Below, one piece after another: positions 22,155-34,863 of a DNA stretch of 64,000 nucleotides; within the stretch, counting starts at the first letter, position 1; each line of letters starts with the position of its first letter. The stretch is from Sambucus nigra (lineage: Eukaryota; Streptophyta; Magnoliopsida; Dipsacales; Adoxaceae): positions 274,960,109 to 275,024,108 of the forward strand of contig OX422222.1 in assembly GCA_949130495.1 (NCBI GenBank), read 5' to 3'. A model generated the notes under the pieces. That model did no database searches and was not told the DNA's origin. It saw only the letters and a program-made list of their open reading frames with translations. A program made the position numbers and the translations under genes.

Positions 22155-24902
22155 GTTTCGATCATTTTTCAAAAAGCGGTTAAGTGACCTACGAAATTTA
22201 GAGCCATATATCTGATGTTTAGATATTGGGTTTAGGGATCATAACATAAAATATTAGAGAGGCCATTAGAGAAAAGAGAGAACCATTTTCCAAAGCCTAA
22301 TGAGAGATTTATGAAGGTGGTGAAGGGTTCCTTGCACCTCAAGGCAATTAGAAAGGAAGATTAGAGAAGAAGCAATAAATCATCAACCAAGAACCATGAA
22401 ATAAGATCAATCAATCAAATGCAAGTGTTTATTGCAAATCGAATTGAAGTTATAATACCCATGAGTAGGGATTTCATGAATATATTGATTTTTATTTCAA
22501 AATCTTTGATGAAAATCATTAATTGATTTCATGTTTGGGTAAAATTGCATGTAGTTAGTGCGTATATCTGTAGACGATTTTAAATCAGAAGAGTTTTTAT
22601 TATTACTACGAATTTAAATCTCGGTTTTGAATTTAATGTAATGGATGAAAAAAAACTAGATTACGAAAGAGTTTTGAGGGTTTGATTCAATCTTGATTGA
22701 TTTCAGTGAAGTTTTATTGTGTTTGAAATATTATAAATCATCCTAACTCATGTAGGAATAGTTAGGAATAATCGGATGTGAATTTGGTGAAGAATTATGG
22801 AATTTGAATAAATCAGAAAGGGTGAAAAATTGAAGAAGATGGAGTTGCACCTGTTCGATCAATGGATCAACCCATGAAAGTCTATTGATCAAAGGAGTCG
22901 ATCGATCGACCAAATCCTTCGATCGATTGACCCTGGAAGATTTTGGATTCTTTTCTTGGTTAAATTTTTTGGGATTACCAATGACGTAAGGGAATATTAG
23001 GAGTGCTATTATACCTATGTCGGGACGTAATAAAGACCAGTAGGGTATAGTTAAGGTCCATTAAGGTATTTGAGTGTAGGACTTAGAGTATGGACCGATA
23101 GGGATAACCGATTGATAGATAGATCGGGAAATTCGAGGAATTGAGCTACGGAGAGAGAGTAGACATTAATTTAACATGTATACCAATAGGTTAAACATGG
23201 TAACTACTGAATTTATATAAGGAGGGGTAAGTAGGACCCTTCGATTTGTGCGAACACTCTTATAGATACGATAGTGAAATAAATCGTAAAGTAAATAGTA
23301 TGACGGATATGTAAGAGATATATACTACGTACTAACACGTATTATCCGGCTGTGTGAATACCTAAAGTATACTGTATATATTGGTGATCGAGGTGTGATT
23401 TCGAGCCAATATAATCGATGACTCTTGGTGATCGAGGTATGATTCCGAGCCAAGAGATATAAATCACTATTGGTGATCGATGTAGGATTTTGATCCAATA
23501 ACCCCTAAAATGTGATACAAGGCAGTGCTTATATAGTATATGTTTATAGTATATATTGTGTGCGAAATATATATACATAAAGTATGCTTATTTATGTATT
23601 GGGGTCGATGATTATCCGAACTAATACATGAAAGCTTGATTTGGGGTCGATGATTATCCTAACCAAATTCGAGGATGAATAATATTGAGGTTGATGATAA
23701 TGCCGAACCAATATACATATGTATGACCTTTACATTGGGGTCGAGGGATATCCGAACCAATGTAAATGGTAGGATTATTGGGGTCGATGAATTGTCGGAC
23801 CAATAAATCCTTATAGTATATATTGTGTGTGAAATATATACTCCGTGATATTCTACTTATGTGCGAAAGTAGACTTGTAGATGATATATATATATATATA
23901 TAGATAGATATACATCAAAATGGTAAATTAAGTAGAGAGAAACTTAATTTCAAGATTAAAAATAGATTAGGAATATCTATAGTGAATTAAGTAGTGAAAC
24001 TTAATTATGAAAGTTCAATGATGTTAGACATGGAATGATATATGAATTAAGTAGTGAGACTTGGTTATGATGATGAAATTTATCATATGTGGATGTTACA
24101 TAAGAAATGAAGAACATACGAGAAATGTTAATAATGAATCGTGTTGTATGGGAGATATGGGAGAGTATACTATTAATAAGATCGGTTATATACTTTAGTT
24201 GAGATATCTTGGGGTGGTAGCTAGGTGGGCTAAGTATAGAATGTTAGGCGTACACATAAGATGAGAGGTGAGGAAACTTAAGGGAGTGTGCGTGAACCTA
24301 ACATGTGTAATCAATAACTAATTTTAACTGTGATAAATTACTTGTTAAATATTTTCAAAATGTTTCGAGTACTAACTCTTGCTATAAAAATATGTTCAAA
24401 ACCTTTTAGGTGTCCAGCCACAGGGACACCATACTTGATGTCATTCCAGGGACTCGGAGCTATAGCACTGTGGATGCTAACATGGTTTGAGTAGACGATT
24501 CTTTCATTCAGATCTAGTATAGGATCTCATTCTTGTATCTTATATATGGACCTATTGCTAGTATTGCAATTTTCATTTTGTATCAGATTTTCTTAGCAGT
24601 TAATTACGAATATTGCTTGGTTGTGGTTTTTATTCGATGGTTTATTCGACATGACTTTGATTCATTTTCATATTATGATGGTTTGGATTCTAGTATATTG
24701 TGAATGTTGTTTTAGTTTTTGAACTATCTATTTATTATGTTTAATTAAAAGATAAAACTGTGCACCGGTTTAATTAACTATTAGGTGGTTAGTGATAAAA
24801 TTTTAGTTTTTGACAGTGATGCTAAGAATGAACCATATGAGAAACCTGTTTTAATTTGATAAAGGCCTGATCACCTGATATTTTATTAGACGGGGTGTCA
24901 CA
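22155..24902 (+). repeat. Left LTR of nested gypsy element, 5' truncated
   Basis: It aligns with 32093-34863 of the right LTR from GTTTCGATCATTTTTC onward and lacks roughly the first 434 bases. It ends GGGGTGTCACA. It contains TCGATCGACC palindromes (about 22855-22935), an eight-unit hairpin array (23377-23806) and a TA microsatellite (about 23887-23902). Confidence 0.85.
23377..23806 (+). repeat. Array of eight tandem hairpins with a shared loop
   Basis: Each unit has a short inverted repeat ending in TTGG / CCAA around a conserved loop of about 20 bases, consensus near GGTCGATGATTATCCGAA. The arms differ from unit to unit yet stay complementary within each unit: TATATTGG/CCAATATA (23377-23413), CTCTTGG/CCAAGAG (23422-23456), TATTGG/CCAATA (23468-23500), ATGTATTGG/CTAATACAT (23594-23629), ATTTGG/CCAAAT (23639-23668), ATATTG/CAATAT (23682-23714), TTTACATTGG/CCAATGTAAA (23729-23766) and TTATTGG/CCAATAA (23775-23806). 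Confidence 0.85.
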
Positions 24903-24904
24903 GA

Positions 24905-24917
24905 TGGTTTCAGAGCA
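24905..24917 (+). promoter_or_regulatory. Primer-binding site of nested gypsy element
   Basis: TGGTTTCAGAGCA lies two bases after the LTR end and differs by one base from the initiator tRNA-Met complement TGGTATCAGAGC. Confidence 0.75.
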
Positions 24918-25346
24918 TCAGGTTCTAGTATCCATATGATTTGTACAGCTTACTACGTTTTCAGCGTATCGTTTGATTAATATAAAGCCCTATCATCGGG
25001 TTGTTGTATTCCTCTACGTACGTGGTTTACGTTCTCCTGTTATAGTGTATAAATATTAGTGCATATTTTAATACATACAGGTGTGCTTTGTATGCCAATT
25101 ACACAAAGGACGATCAGTGAGGGCCGTTGGGAAGGCAGCAAGAGGCGGGACTCAGTTGGAGTTAAAGAATATTTTGGGATCGATGACCATAGCAGAGGTC
25201 ACGCCTATTGTTGCTTGGGATGATGGAGTTCTAAGGACTAGTAGAGTGCTGCATATATTTTTGTACCATTATAGCAGAGTGTGGTGTTAAATTAGACTCA
25301 CCCATTGTGGTTAGGATGGGAGAGAGTCAGAGGGGTCTTTAAAGAG
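24918..25346 (+). pseudogene. Nested gypsy leader and gag start remnant
   Basis: This is the sequence between the primer site and the solo LTR. A frame at 25081-25290 is open but its protein has no motif I recognise. By position it should be leader and gag start. The rest contains stops. Confidence 0.4.
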
Positions 25347-25351
25347 GACCG
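25347..25351. repeat. Target-site duplication GACCG, left copy
   Basis: GACCG precedes the solo LTR and is repeated exactly at 28380-28384. Confidence 0.9.
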
Positions 25352-28300
25352 TGTGACACCCCGACTAATTAAATACCGGGTAGCTACTCCTTTATTAAAT
25401 TAATTCAAAATGCCAAGTTGGTCCAGTTAATAGCATCACTGTCGAAAACATTTTAAGATTACTAACCACCTAGTATTTAAAAAGTAAGTGCCAAATTTTA
25501 TTTAAAGTCTGATTAACATGAAACAAGTGAAATAAAGAATAATAACACCATTCACCATAATGAAGTAAATAGAATGACCATCACATAACGTAAATAAAGT
25601 CTGGAGGAAAAACTCCTCACTACAAATCCCACAACTGAAATAAATAGACCGAATGCTAAAACAATACAATGCCAAAGTCTGAAAACTGTAATGGAAATGT
25701 AACTCTAATAGAAATGGGCAACATGCCCTACAACTGATAGATAATGAATCTGGAATCCAAGCGATAGAAGCGTCTACAAGCAAATCCCTGTAGCTTCCAC
25801 ATACACCTACAGCTCGTCACCGGAATGAGTATCCTATGCATGGTGTCCTTGTGGCTGGGCACCTAAAATGGTTTTACAAAGAAAAATAGATTTGAAAGCA
25901 AACGGGTCAGAGCCCGAATGTGGAGTTATATTTTAAAAAACCTGCAAGTGCTTTAAAAACATTTAAAACATTAAATGCAAAGTACATGTTAGGACGTGCC
26001 CTCACATGATATTCTCACCTCTCGTCTAACTGTGCACTCCTAATGTAAGTACCCATCTATAACGACACAAATCACTAGCTAAGTACCATCATATCTAGCT
26101 AGACTGCCATAGGTCCTACCCTTATTACTCGGTTCTATTAACATTATAACGCTCGTAATTAAGTAGGGGTTTAACGTAAACTCAGATGCTCAATATGCAA
26201 TATATATCACTATCAGTTAACTCGTTATTTTTCTCAAAACAATACCGTAATTATATTCACAGCCATAACATGAAGGTTCCCATTAATTAAGTGTATATTA
26301 ATCACATCATAAATATACTATACAAGCACCCCGAGAACTAAGCTGTGGTGCACACATACTCTGCTATCCATCCCGGTACATCACGTACATAAGGATTACA
26401 TATTCCGAATCTCTCAGGAATAGTTCACAGATAACAACATCACAAACAATGGAGGCGAACACAGTCACATCACATAGGTCACGCACATACCTACGCTCCT
26501 ACGATCAGCGGACTTATTAATATCCCAATAAGTCTTTCTATGACCTATGTTCATCAAGGTAACCAGTCTAAATCCGGGCAACACAAGGATTAGAGGGCCC
26601 TAAGCGAACGCAAACCTCCCGTGATAGCAAGTATGGTAGGTATGTCATACACACAATTCATATACCAATACTAAGTAAACACACGTCTTAGTAATCCCGT
26701 AGTTTAATCGTAGTACATATCGCATTCTCGTACCAACTTATAATATCTACAACTTATATTATTCCGGTTTGTAATTATACGCGCCATAATTCATTCTCAC
26801 GTCGTAGTAGACACTCACGTCTCAACCCAAACCGTCCATTTAATATAACTCTCGAATCTAATTTCCTTCTCATAAATACCCAAAAGTCCCAATTCTATCA
26901 TTACATCATCCTCGGAATGTTATCTATATCCTCGAACAAGTTTACGGAACTCCAAAAATCAAAACAGTCCAAAAAGGCCCAAACTGTCAACTCGTTAGAA
27001 GTCTCGTTCGAACGAGACTGTTCGAACAAGATTCCTCTGTCAACTCGTTAGAAGTCTCGTTCGAACGAGGCTGTTCGAACGAGATTCCTCTGTCAACTCG
27101 TTAGAAGTCTCGTTCGAACGATGCTGTTCGAACGAGATTCCAGTTCGTTCGAACGAACTGTACCTTCTAACGAGATCTCATTCGAACGAAGTTATCGAAC
27201 GAGGCTCCCTTTCGTTAGAACGACTGGTCCATTCGTTAGAAGCTCGTTCGAATGAGTTCGTTCGAACGACCTGGGCAGGGGCTTCTAACGACCTACCAGA
27301 TTCGTCCCAGATTTTCCTAAAACTCGTTTTTCACCATTTTTACTCCTCAAGTCTCCTCTAAAATTCGTTCCAACAATGTATTAAGTTCTCTAATCATCCT
27401 CAAACATGCTAAGGTCATATACTAACATCTTTTAAGGGTTTAATACATCCTAAACATCATTAAATCACAAGTTTCTACATTTTTTTTCCCAATTTCTTCA
27501 AGAACATAAACCCTAGATTTTTTTCTCATCATAATTTCCCAGATTTTAATCCGTTTTTACATCACATAAATATGAAATCTCTGAATTCAATCTTCAAACA
27601 ATGTTTCTACATGCAAACCTATCCCAAAATTAAATAATAACTTCCAATTTCATGGGTTTTCTTTTAACTCTTATATAAGATTGATTATCAAGGTTTCTAA
27701 CATGGAAGAAGCATTCACTGCATAAGGAATGTAATTTAAATCACTTGCCTTGATTTGATTTCTGATTTTGATGTTGGTTTGGTGAAGATTTCTGCAGAAT
27801 TTCTTCTCTCCAAGCTTCTTCTCCAATGGTGGCTAGGGTTTATTTTGGGGAACTTAGAAAGCTCTTCTAATAACCTACGTAGCCTTCTAGGTTAATATGG
27901 GTTGGTTAGGGGCTTGGGGGGTCAAATCCACATCAGATGTAATTAACCAATTTTCGTCACTTTTAATTTCCCAAAATACGAAATTACCAAAATACCCTTT
28001 ATGATGCCGGTATGGCCTAAAAATACCCCGGAATCCAAACTACACCCCCGGCTAGTGTTTTCTGACTATCTCGACCCTTCCGGGCGCGTTGGCGCACTCA
28101 AAATGGCCATACGGTTTATAGATTTTAAATTCACTTTTATAGTCAAAATATTACACTGTGACGCGGCGGTCCCACGCGTCTCAACAAAATTTCTAAAATG
28201 CCGTATATAAATCTCACGACAACTTTCATAATTCCAATTTCATATATACTCATATATGCACATAATTAAATACCAACTCACATCTCGTTAGTATTTATAA

Positions 28301-28379
28301 CCCGGATTAATTTCCAATTAATACGCATTTAATTAATTAATCCCAAAAATAAATATAGCCAAAAGTACGGGGTATTACA
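25352..28379 (-). mobile_element. Solo LTR, Ty3/gypsy type, minus orientation
   Basis: On the minus strand it starts TGTAATACCCCGTAC at 28379 and ends CGGGGTGTCACA at 25352. It is flanked by perfect GACCG duplications and has no internal region, so it is a solo LTR left by recombination between two LTRs. At 3028 bases it is long. It contains a TTCGAACGA-rich tandem array (26984-27290). Open frames of about 70-90 codons inside it (for example minus 25502-25783) have no protein motif. Confidence 0.9.
26984..27290. repeat. 53-bp tandem repeats rich in TTCGAACGA palindromes
   Basis: Three units starting at 26984, 27037 and 27090 (period 53) each contain CTCGTTCGAACGAG-type palindromes. They are followed to about 27290 by less regular copies of CGTTCGAACG and CGTTAGAA. 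The composition is CpG-rich compared with the AT-rich surroundings. Confidence 0.9.
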
Positions 28380-28384
28380 GACCG
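28380..28384. repeat. Target-site duplication GACCG, right copy
   Basis: This is the exact partner of 25347-25351. Confidence 0.9.
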
Positions 28385-31300
28385 CCCATTGGAATTTTGT
28401 TAGATGTGAAGATTGTGTGTGTAGCCAATGGATGTAGAATACCCAGAGACTTTGGCATATAGCAGGAAGAAATATATACCCAGAAGTGAATTTGGCATAA
28501 AATTTCGCTTGGCTTGTAGGAGCCGTGTTGTAATGATGGAAGTAAATCACCATATTTGGTACAATGGAGAAAAGAGCCTTTAAGGTGGGTAATGGACTCA
28601 CGAGATGAGTCACCAGCACTTAAAGGGAAATTATGCCTGGACGATTTATGCAGATGGTGATGATGATGTGCTTTTGGCAGGGTTGATATTAATGCTTCCT
28701 CGTGAATGGAGCTAAAGGAATTGGAGAATTTAATCAGGGAGTAAGACTGGATGTAACGGTGATAGAAAAACACCACAGGGGGGAGACCTATAAGGGGACC
28801 CATTTAAATAATTCAAATATCTGAATTCCTACCTAGTGGCGGTGGATTCAGTTGGGACTGGTAAGGCCACTAGTGTATTTCTTAGGGCCAGCGAAGCTAA
28901 GGGAACTATGAGGGTGGTTGTCGGGGTCGAGGCTACCAGGGTTCGAGAGAAGGATAACCTTAATATAGTCAGTAGCGCCAAGAATAGGGGATTATGAAGA
29001 GGCATTTTATGTGGAGAGCAGGATCGAATGCATTGATTTTGCCCGAAGTGAGTAAAAGGGACAAAAGTATGGTGCCTATTTGGGGCAATGATTAAGATAG
29101 TTTGATTCAGTTCGGATAGGCGTGTCATGTCCAAGAATCATTTGTGCCACCAGAATTATTGAAAATTAGAAGTATAAGTTTTATCCTCGAGTTAGTGGGG
29201 TAAGTTTTATGTGACAAGAGCAAGTCACAATATTCTGTTAGCACTAAATTCGCGTGTGGTACGAGTTTAGTGGGTATATCATTGATAGCACTATAATGTG
29301 TATATTGTTGCCTTTGTATAGTGGGGCTCTCTTTATTACTACTCATAGGGGGAGCGAGTACAGGCATAGGGGGTATATGTATGTTGGAATTACTCATTCT
29401 AGTGAAGTATTATATGTGTGTGATATTATCCTGGGTATGGACTGATTAGTGATATGGGTGGAACGATAGAGGATTGTGATAGTAAGACCACCGTCTCTAA
29501 CGTTCTAGGACAGGGTGTGTTATTTTACGAGGCCTCGCCTGAAAGAGGTTCGGGCTCATATTTATATTATATTATGATAGAGACTTCGGAGAGTATGGTT
29601 ATCTCAAGATATTTGATCCCGGTGTATAAGGATTTTATTGATGTGATTTGAGGTGTATTGGGTTTACTGTTGAGCAAAGAGATTTGGATCATTATTATGT
29701 TTAGCTCTCAGAACTTGGTCATAAGGAGAGTGCATTATTATATCACTCCTTTGGAGACATGGGAGTTGAGATTTATATTTACATATCTGGGGACAAGATT
29801 TTGGGAATCCTGGTAATGAGATTGAGGTTTATGGAATTTGATTTCCACCAATATTGAGTGATAGAGTATTGGGTAAAGTTTCTTGTTTGAATGTTATTGC
29901 GTGATGAGATACGGGTGGACCTTGATGAACATCATGAGTAGAAATAACTGGAAAAAAATTCTTCTCACCACGAGTAAAAGGGTGGAACAATGTTAAGGTG
30001 AAATAAATTTCAATTTATAGGGTAATTGAGGATACCCATGTGTTATAACCACGTCGAGAATACGAGGCCAGTTTTAAGAAAAGTGTGTGTGACGTTTCCA
30101 GTGTTATGCAGATATGCACCGATTATAGGGTGTATGGGTGACCTGGTTAGTTGGTTTATAAACCGTCCGAGATAGGAGGACGTAGGAATCAATGTGTGGA
30201 ACATAAGCCTGGGGGCAATTATGGATAAAGAAAGAATTATATGATGGATTGAATGTAGTGTGAGAATGACAATAATCCAAGTATATGTGTGCAATGAGAG
30301 TAGCACACTGAGATGGGCTGAAAGGTTGTGGGAAGCCATTCAAAAGATATCTCTTGATAAAGAGGAGGCCGAACTATTGTGATAAAATAGAATGGAGCTT
30401 TACTCAATCAAATATTGAGGGTGGCTTGCGCGTAAATGGGATGTTGATGACTATGGGGCAAAAACACCCAAAAAGTGTGCCAATTGCAAACAATGCATGG
30501 GTCGTGACTTTTGGAATACCGGGGGAAGAAGGGGAGTATAAAGTACCACTTAATCTGAGAAATTATAAGTGGGAATTCGTGTTGGGTGGGACGTATTAGG
30601 ATTGTCTCTGAATGTACCATTCATAAATGGAAAAAGATTGGTTCGAGATGATCAACCCGAATTTGGTAACAAGCCTACGTTTTTAGGGACGGAATGGGTA
30701 GGTAGAATGATGAAAATCATTGATGGGTTGTCAACATCGTGATTAGGTCAAGGATTCCTCTGGGTGTATGAAATGGATTGGAGGAGATGAAGTAATTGTT
30801 ATTCCTTCTTTGAAAAGAAAGATTGCTCTGGTGGAAGGTGCCTACCAATATTATTGTGAATAAGGATGAGATTCTGCAATCCCACCTCTGATAGGGATTA
30901 TCAGGAAGCGATGGGGATAAAGTTTTATTTTGGGCATATTGTATCACCTATAGCCCGATGGTTAGAAGAGAGGTGGTTGATTGTGCTGGCTAATGCGAGT
31001 AGTGGTGTGGTGCCTTATAGGGTAATTGAGGGGAGAAATTGTCATTGGTAGAGTTATATGTAATAACTTGTATCGGTTTGTCAAGCACGAGGTACCCTTT
31101 GAGGTTTTGTGTGGAAATACTTGTTTTGAACCCTCTGGTTGATTAAAGGGGTGAGGATAACTAGAATTTTGAATTGGCCATGATTTAGAGTCCGTTGTTA
31201 AGAGTGGATTTAACCACAAACTATTTTGGGTGGATCTTGAATGTCGAAAGAGTTACATCACCGTGAATCGAAGTTCCAAATACTGACATGAGTGGTCAGA

Positions 31301-31640
31301 GGTTATCGTGACATCTCCCATGAAGGGAGTTTTGAGTTGTGGTGAATAAGGGGAGTTGGCACGTAGGGATGTGCGACCTCTTATCAGTATGGAGACGATA
31401 GATACAGAATTAAGATCATATGACTGATGGAGCGTATCAGTACATAGTAAATTGAGAAGGCTTGTTGATAAGCTTGGGCTAGAGTGATTAAGGCGTTTGA
31501 TAGGCGGGAACCACTAGCAGGTGTATAGTGAAGTGCCCATTATGTTATTATGATTTGAATTTAGGTACTAGAAGATGTTGTGATGTTAAATATCCAAAGT
31601 TTTAATACCGGTCTTGCCCTAATTTCGAGGACAAAATCCC
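28385..31640 (+). pseudogene. Nested gypsy gag-pol remnant
   Basis: This is heavily decayed polyprotein. The clearest part is the protease end at about 29416-29440 (CDIILGMD), running on to a segment with ERGSGSYLYYI and PVYKDFIDVI, which is the usual protease-to-RT linker. The RT core, RNase H and most of integrase are unrecognisable or absent. Near 31290-31400 a stretch reading TSPMKGVLSCG followed by GELARRDVRPL matches the end of gypsy integrase. Open frames on either strand here are short and mostly accidental. Confidence 0.65.
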
Positions 31641-31643
31641 TCT

Positions 31644-31658
31644 ATAAGGGGAGAAGTA
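31644..31658 (+). promoter_or_regulatory. Polypurine tract of nested gypsy element
   Basis: ATAAGGGGAGAAGTA directly precedes the TG of the right LTR. Confidence 0.7.
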
Positions 31659-33695
31659 TGTAATACCCTGTATTTCTGTGTATTTTTATTCAATTAATTT
31701 GAGGAATTAATTAGGAAAATACGTTTTAATTAAATTACGCGAGTGAAGTAATTTAATGCGATTAGATAATAAATGTGACTATTAAATATTAATCGAGAGA
31801 CGTATACTGATTAATATTGCAATATGATATTTACAAAGTGTGAATAGTAAGTAATTGATAATTATGGTTATACGGCATACCGAGTGATATGTGCGTATTT
31901 TATTTTATCTCACCAGGAGGCGCGTGTAGACTATTTTGAGGTGAGAAACGAGAAATATATTTTAAGTGACTTGAATAATAATTTAGAGGTCACGAATGAT
32001 ATTGGATGGGTCAAAATAGTCAAAATAGTGTACCCGGGAGTATAGTTTGCATCCCGGGTCAATTTTGGACCAAACCGGCACCTATTAACGGTGTTTCGAT
32101 CATTTTTCAAAAAGAGGTTAAGGGACCTACGAAATTTAGAGCCATATATCTGATGTTTAGAGATTGATTTTAGGGATCATAACATAAAATATTAGAGAGG
32201 CCATTAGAGAAAAGAGGGAACTATTTTCCAAAGCCTAAGGAGAGATTTGTGAAGGTGGTGAAGCGTTTCTTGCACCTCAAGGTAATTGCAAAGGAAGATT
32301 TGAGAAGAAGCAATAAATAATCAACCAAGAACCATGAAATAAGATCAATCAATCAAAGGCAAATGTTTATTTCAAATCGAATTGAAGTTATGATACCCAT
32401 GAGTAGGGATTTCATGAATATATTGATTTTTATTTCAAAATCTTTGATGAAAAGCACTAATTGATTTCATGTTTGGGTAAAATTGCATGTAGTTAGTGTG
32501 TATATCTGTAGAGGATTTTAAATCGGAAGAGTTTTGATTATTACTACGGATTCAAATCTCGGTTTAGAATTGAATGTAATATATGAAAAAAACTAGATTA
32601 CGAAATAGTTTTAAGGGTTTGATTCAATCTTGATTGATTTCAGTGAAGTTTAATTTTGTTTGAAACATTATAAATCATCCTAAATCATGTAGGAATAGTT
32701 AGGAATAATTGGATGTGACTTTGGTAAGGAATTATGTAATTTGAGTAAATCAGAAAGGGTGAAAAATCAAAGAAGACAGAGTTGCACCTGTTCGATCAAT
32801 CGACCAAATCCTTTGATCGATCGACCCTGGCAGATTTTGGATTTTTTTCTTGGTTAAAATTTTTGGGATTACCAATGACGTAAGGGAATATTAGGAGTGA
32901 TATTATACCTATGTAGGAAATTGATAAATACCAATAGGGTATAGTTAAGGTCCATTACGGTCTTTGAGTGTAGGACTTAGATTATGGACCGACAGGCATA
33001 ATCGATTGAGAGGTAGATCGGGAAATTTGAGGAATTGAGCTGCGGAGAGAGAGTAGACATCAATTTAACATGTATACCAGTCGGTTAAATATGCTAACTA
33101 TTGAAATTATATAGGGAGTGGTAACTAAGACCCTTAGAGTTGTGGGAACACTCTTATAGATACGATAGTGAAATAAATCGTAAAGTAAATAGTACGACGG
33201 GTATGTAAGAGATATATACTACATACTGACACGTATTATCCGTTTGTGTGAACACATAAAGTATACTGTATATATTGGTGATCGAGGTGTGATTCCGAGC
33301 CGATATAATCGATGACTCTTAGTGATCGAGGTATGATTCCGAGCCAAGAGATATAAATCACTATTGGTAATCGAGGTAGGATTCCGAGCCAGTAACCCCT
33401 AAAATGTGATACTGGGAAGTGATTATATAGTATATATTTATACTATATATTGTGTACGAAATATATATATACATACATAAATTATGCTAATTTATGTTTT
33501 GGGGTCGATGATAATGCTGGACCAATATACATATGTATGACCTTTACATTGGGGTTAAGGGATCTCCGGACCAATGTAAATGGTAGAATTATTGGGGTCG
33601 ATGAATTGTCAGACCAATAAATCCTTATAGTATATATTGTGTGTGAAATATATACTCCATGATATTCTACTTATGTGCGAAAGTAGACTTGTAGA

Positions 33696-33729
<34 letters not shown>

Positions 33730-34863
33730 GTCAAAATGGTAAATTAAGTTGAGAGAAACTCAATTTCAAGATTAAAAATAGATTAGGAATATCTATAGTG
33801 AATTAAGTAGTGAAACTTAATTATGGAAGCTCAATGATGTTAGACATGGAATGATATATGAATTAAGTAGTGAGACTTGATTATGATGATGAAATTTAAC
33901 ATATGTGAATGTTACATAAGAAATAAAGAACATGCGAGAAATGTTGATAATGAATCGTATTGTATGGGAGGTACGAGAGTGTATATTATTGATAAGATCG
34001 GTTATATACTTTAGTTGAGATATATTGGGGTGGTATCTAGGTGGGATAAGTATAGAACGCCATGCGTGCACATAAGATGAGAGTGAGGAAACTCAAGGGA
34101 GTGTGCGTGAACCTAACATGTGTAATCAATAACTGATTTTAACTACGATAAATTACTAGTTAAATATTTTCAAAATGTTTTGAGTACTAAATCTTGATAT
34201 AAAAATATTTTCGAAACCTTCTAGGTTTCCAGCCACAGGGATGCCATGCTTGATGTCATTCCAGGGACTCGGAGTTGTAGCACTGTGGATGCTGACGGGG
34301 TTTGAGTAGCCGCGCATGATTCAATATTGTCTTGATTGGTTGTCGATATTCTCTATTTGTCATCTTCAGAGATACCCTTAGAGTTTTTTCCTGAATGGTA
34401 GGGTTGTTATGTCAATTCGAGAAAAAGAAAAATAAAGTCCCACAAAGGAATCTTGGACAATGGGCACGTCAGATCTAGTATAGGATCTCATTCTTGTATC
34501 TCGTATATGGACCTGTTGCCAGTATTGCAGTTTCAATTTTGTATCATATTTACTTAGCAGTTAATTATGAATATTGCCTAGTTGTGGTTTTTAGTCGATG
34601 GTTTATTCGACATGACTTTGATTTATTTACATATTATGATGGGGTCGATTCTATTATATTATGAATGTTGTTTTAGTTTTTGAACTATTTATTTATTCTG
34701 TTTAATTGAAAGATAAAACTTGGCACCGGTTTAATTAACTATTAGGTAGTTAGTTATAATATTTTGGTTTTCGATAGTGATGCTAAGAATGAACCTTATG
34801 AGAAACCTGTTTTAATTTGATAAAGGCCTGATCACCCGATGTTTGATTAGATAGGGTGTCACA
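31659..34863 (+). repeat. Right LTR of nested gypsy element
   Basis: It starts TGTAATACCCTG and ends AGGGTGTCACA, joining copia sequence directly. Relative to the left LTR it has about 150 extra bases (34311-34470), a longer TA run (about 33699-33726) and only six units in its hairpin array (33271-33620). TCGATCGACC palindromes lie at about 32790-32827. Confidence 0.9.
33271..33620 (+). repeat. Six-unit hairpin array, right LTR copy
   Basis: This is the counterpart of the array in the left LTR. Units 1-3, 7 and 8 are recognisable. Units 4 to 6 are collapsed into one, apparently by deletion between two conserved loops. Several arms have single mismatches here (for example TATATTGG/CCGATATA) that are perfect in the left copy. 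Confidence 0.8.

Larger units (their letters stand above)
22155..34863 (+). mobile_element. Ty3/gypsy element nested in copia RT
   Basis: Two long LTRs in direct orientation (22155-24902, truncated at its start; 31659-34863, complete) flank a short, badly decayed internal region that is itself split by a solo LTR. Internal sequence excluding that solo LTR is only about 3.7 kb, so much of gag-pol has been deleted. A recognisable DIILGMD protease motif and an integrase tail put it in Ty3/gypsy. The terminal form (TGTAATACCC ... GGTGTCACA) resembles the host LTR at 18640. Confidence 0.8.

Noticed and set aside
23377..23806. CRISPR-like array
   Set aside because: The repeats are imperfect, the variable parts are complementary arms rather than unique spacers, and the sequence is inside a plant LTR.
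25502..25783. Minus-strand 93-codon frame inside the solo LTR as a protein gene
   Set aside because: No motif, Cys/Phe/Ile-rich composition and location inside a non-coding LTR.
28375..29397. Minus-strand open frames of 90-142 codons as genes
   Set aside because: They lie opposite the decayed gypsy polyprotein, show no known motif and are rich in His/Ser as expected of antisense shadows.
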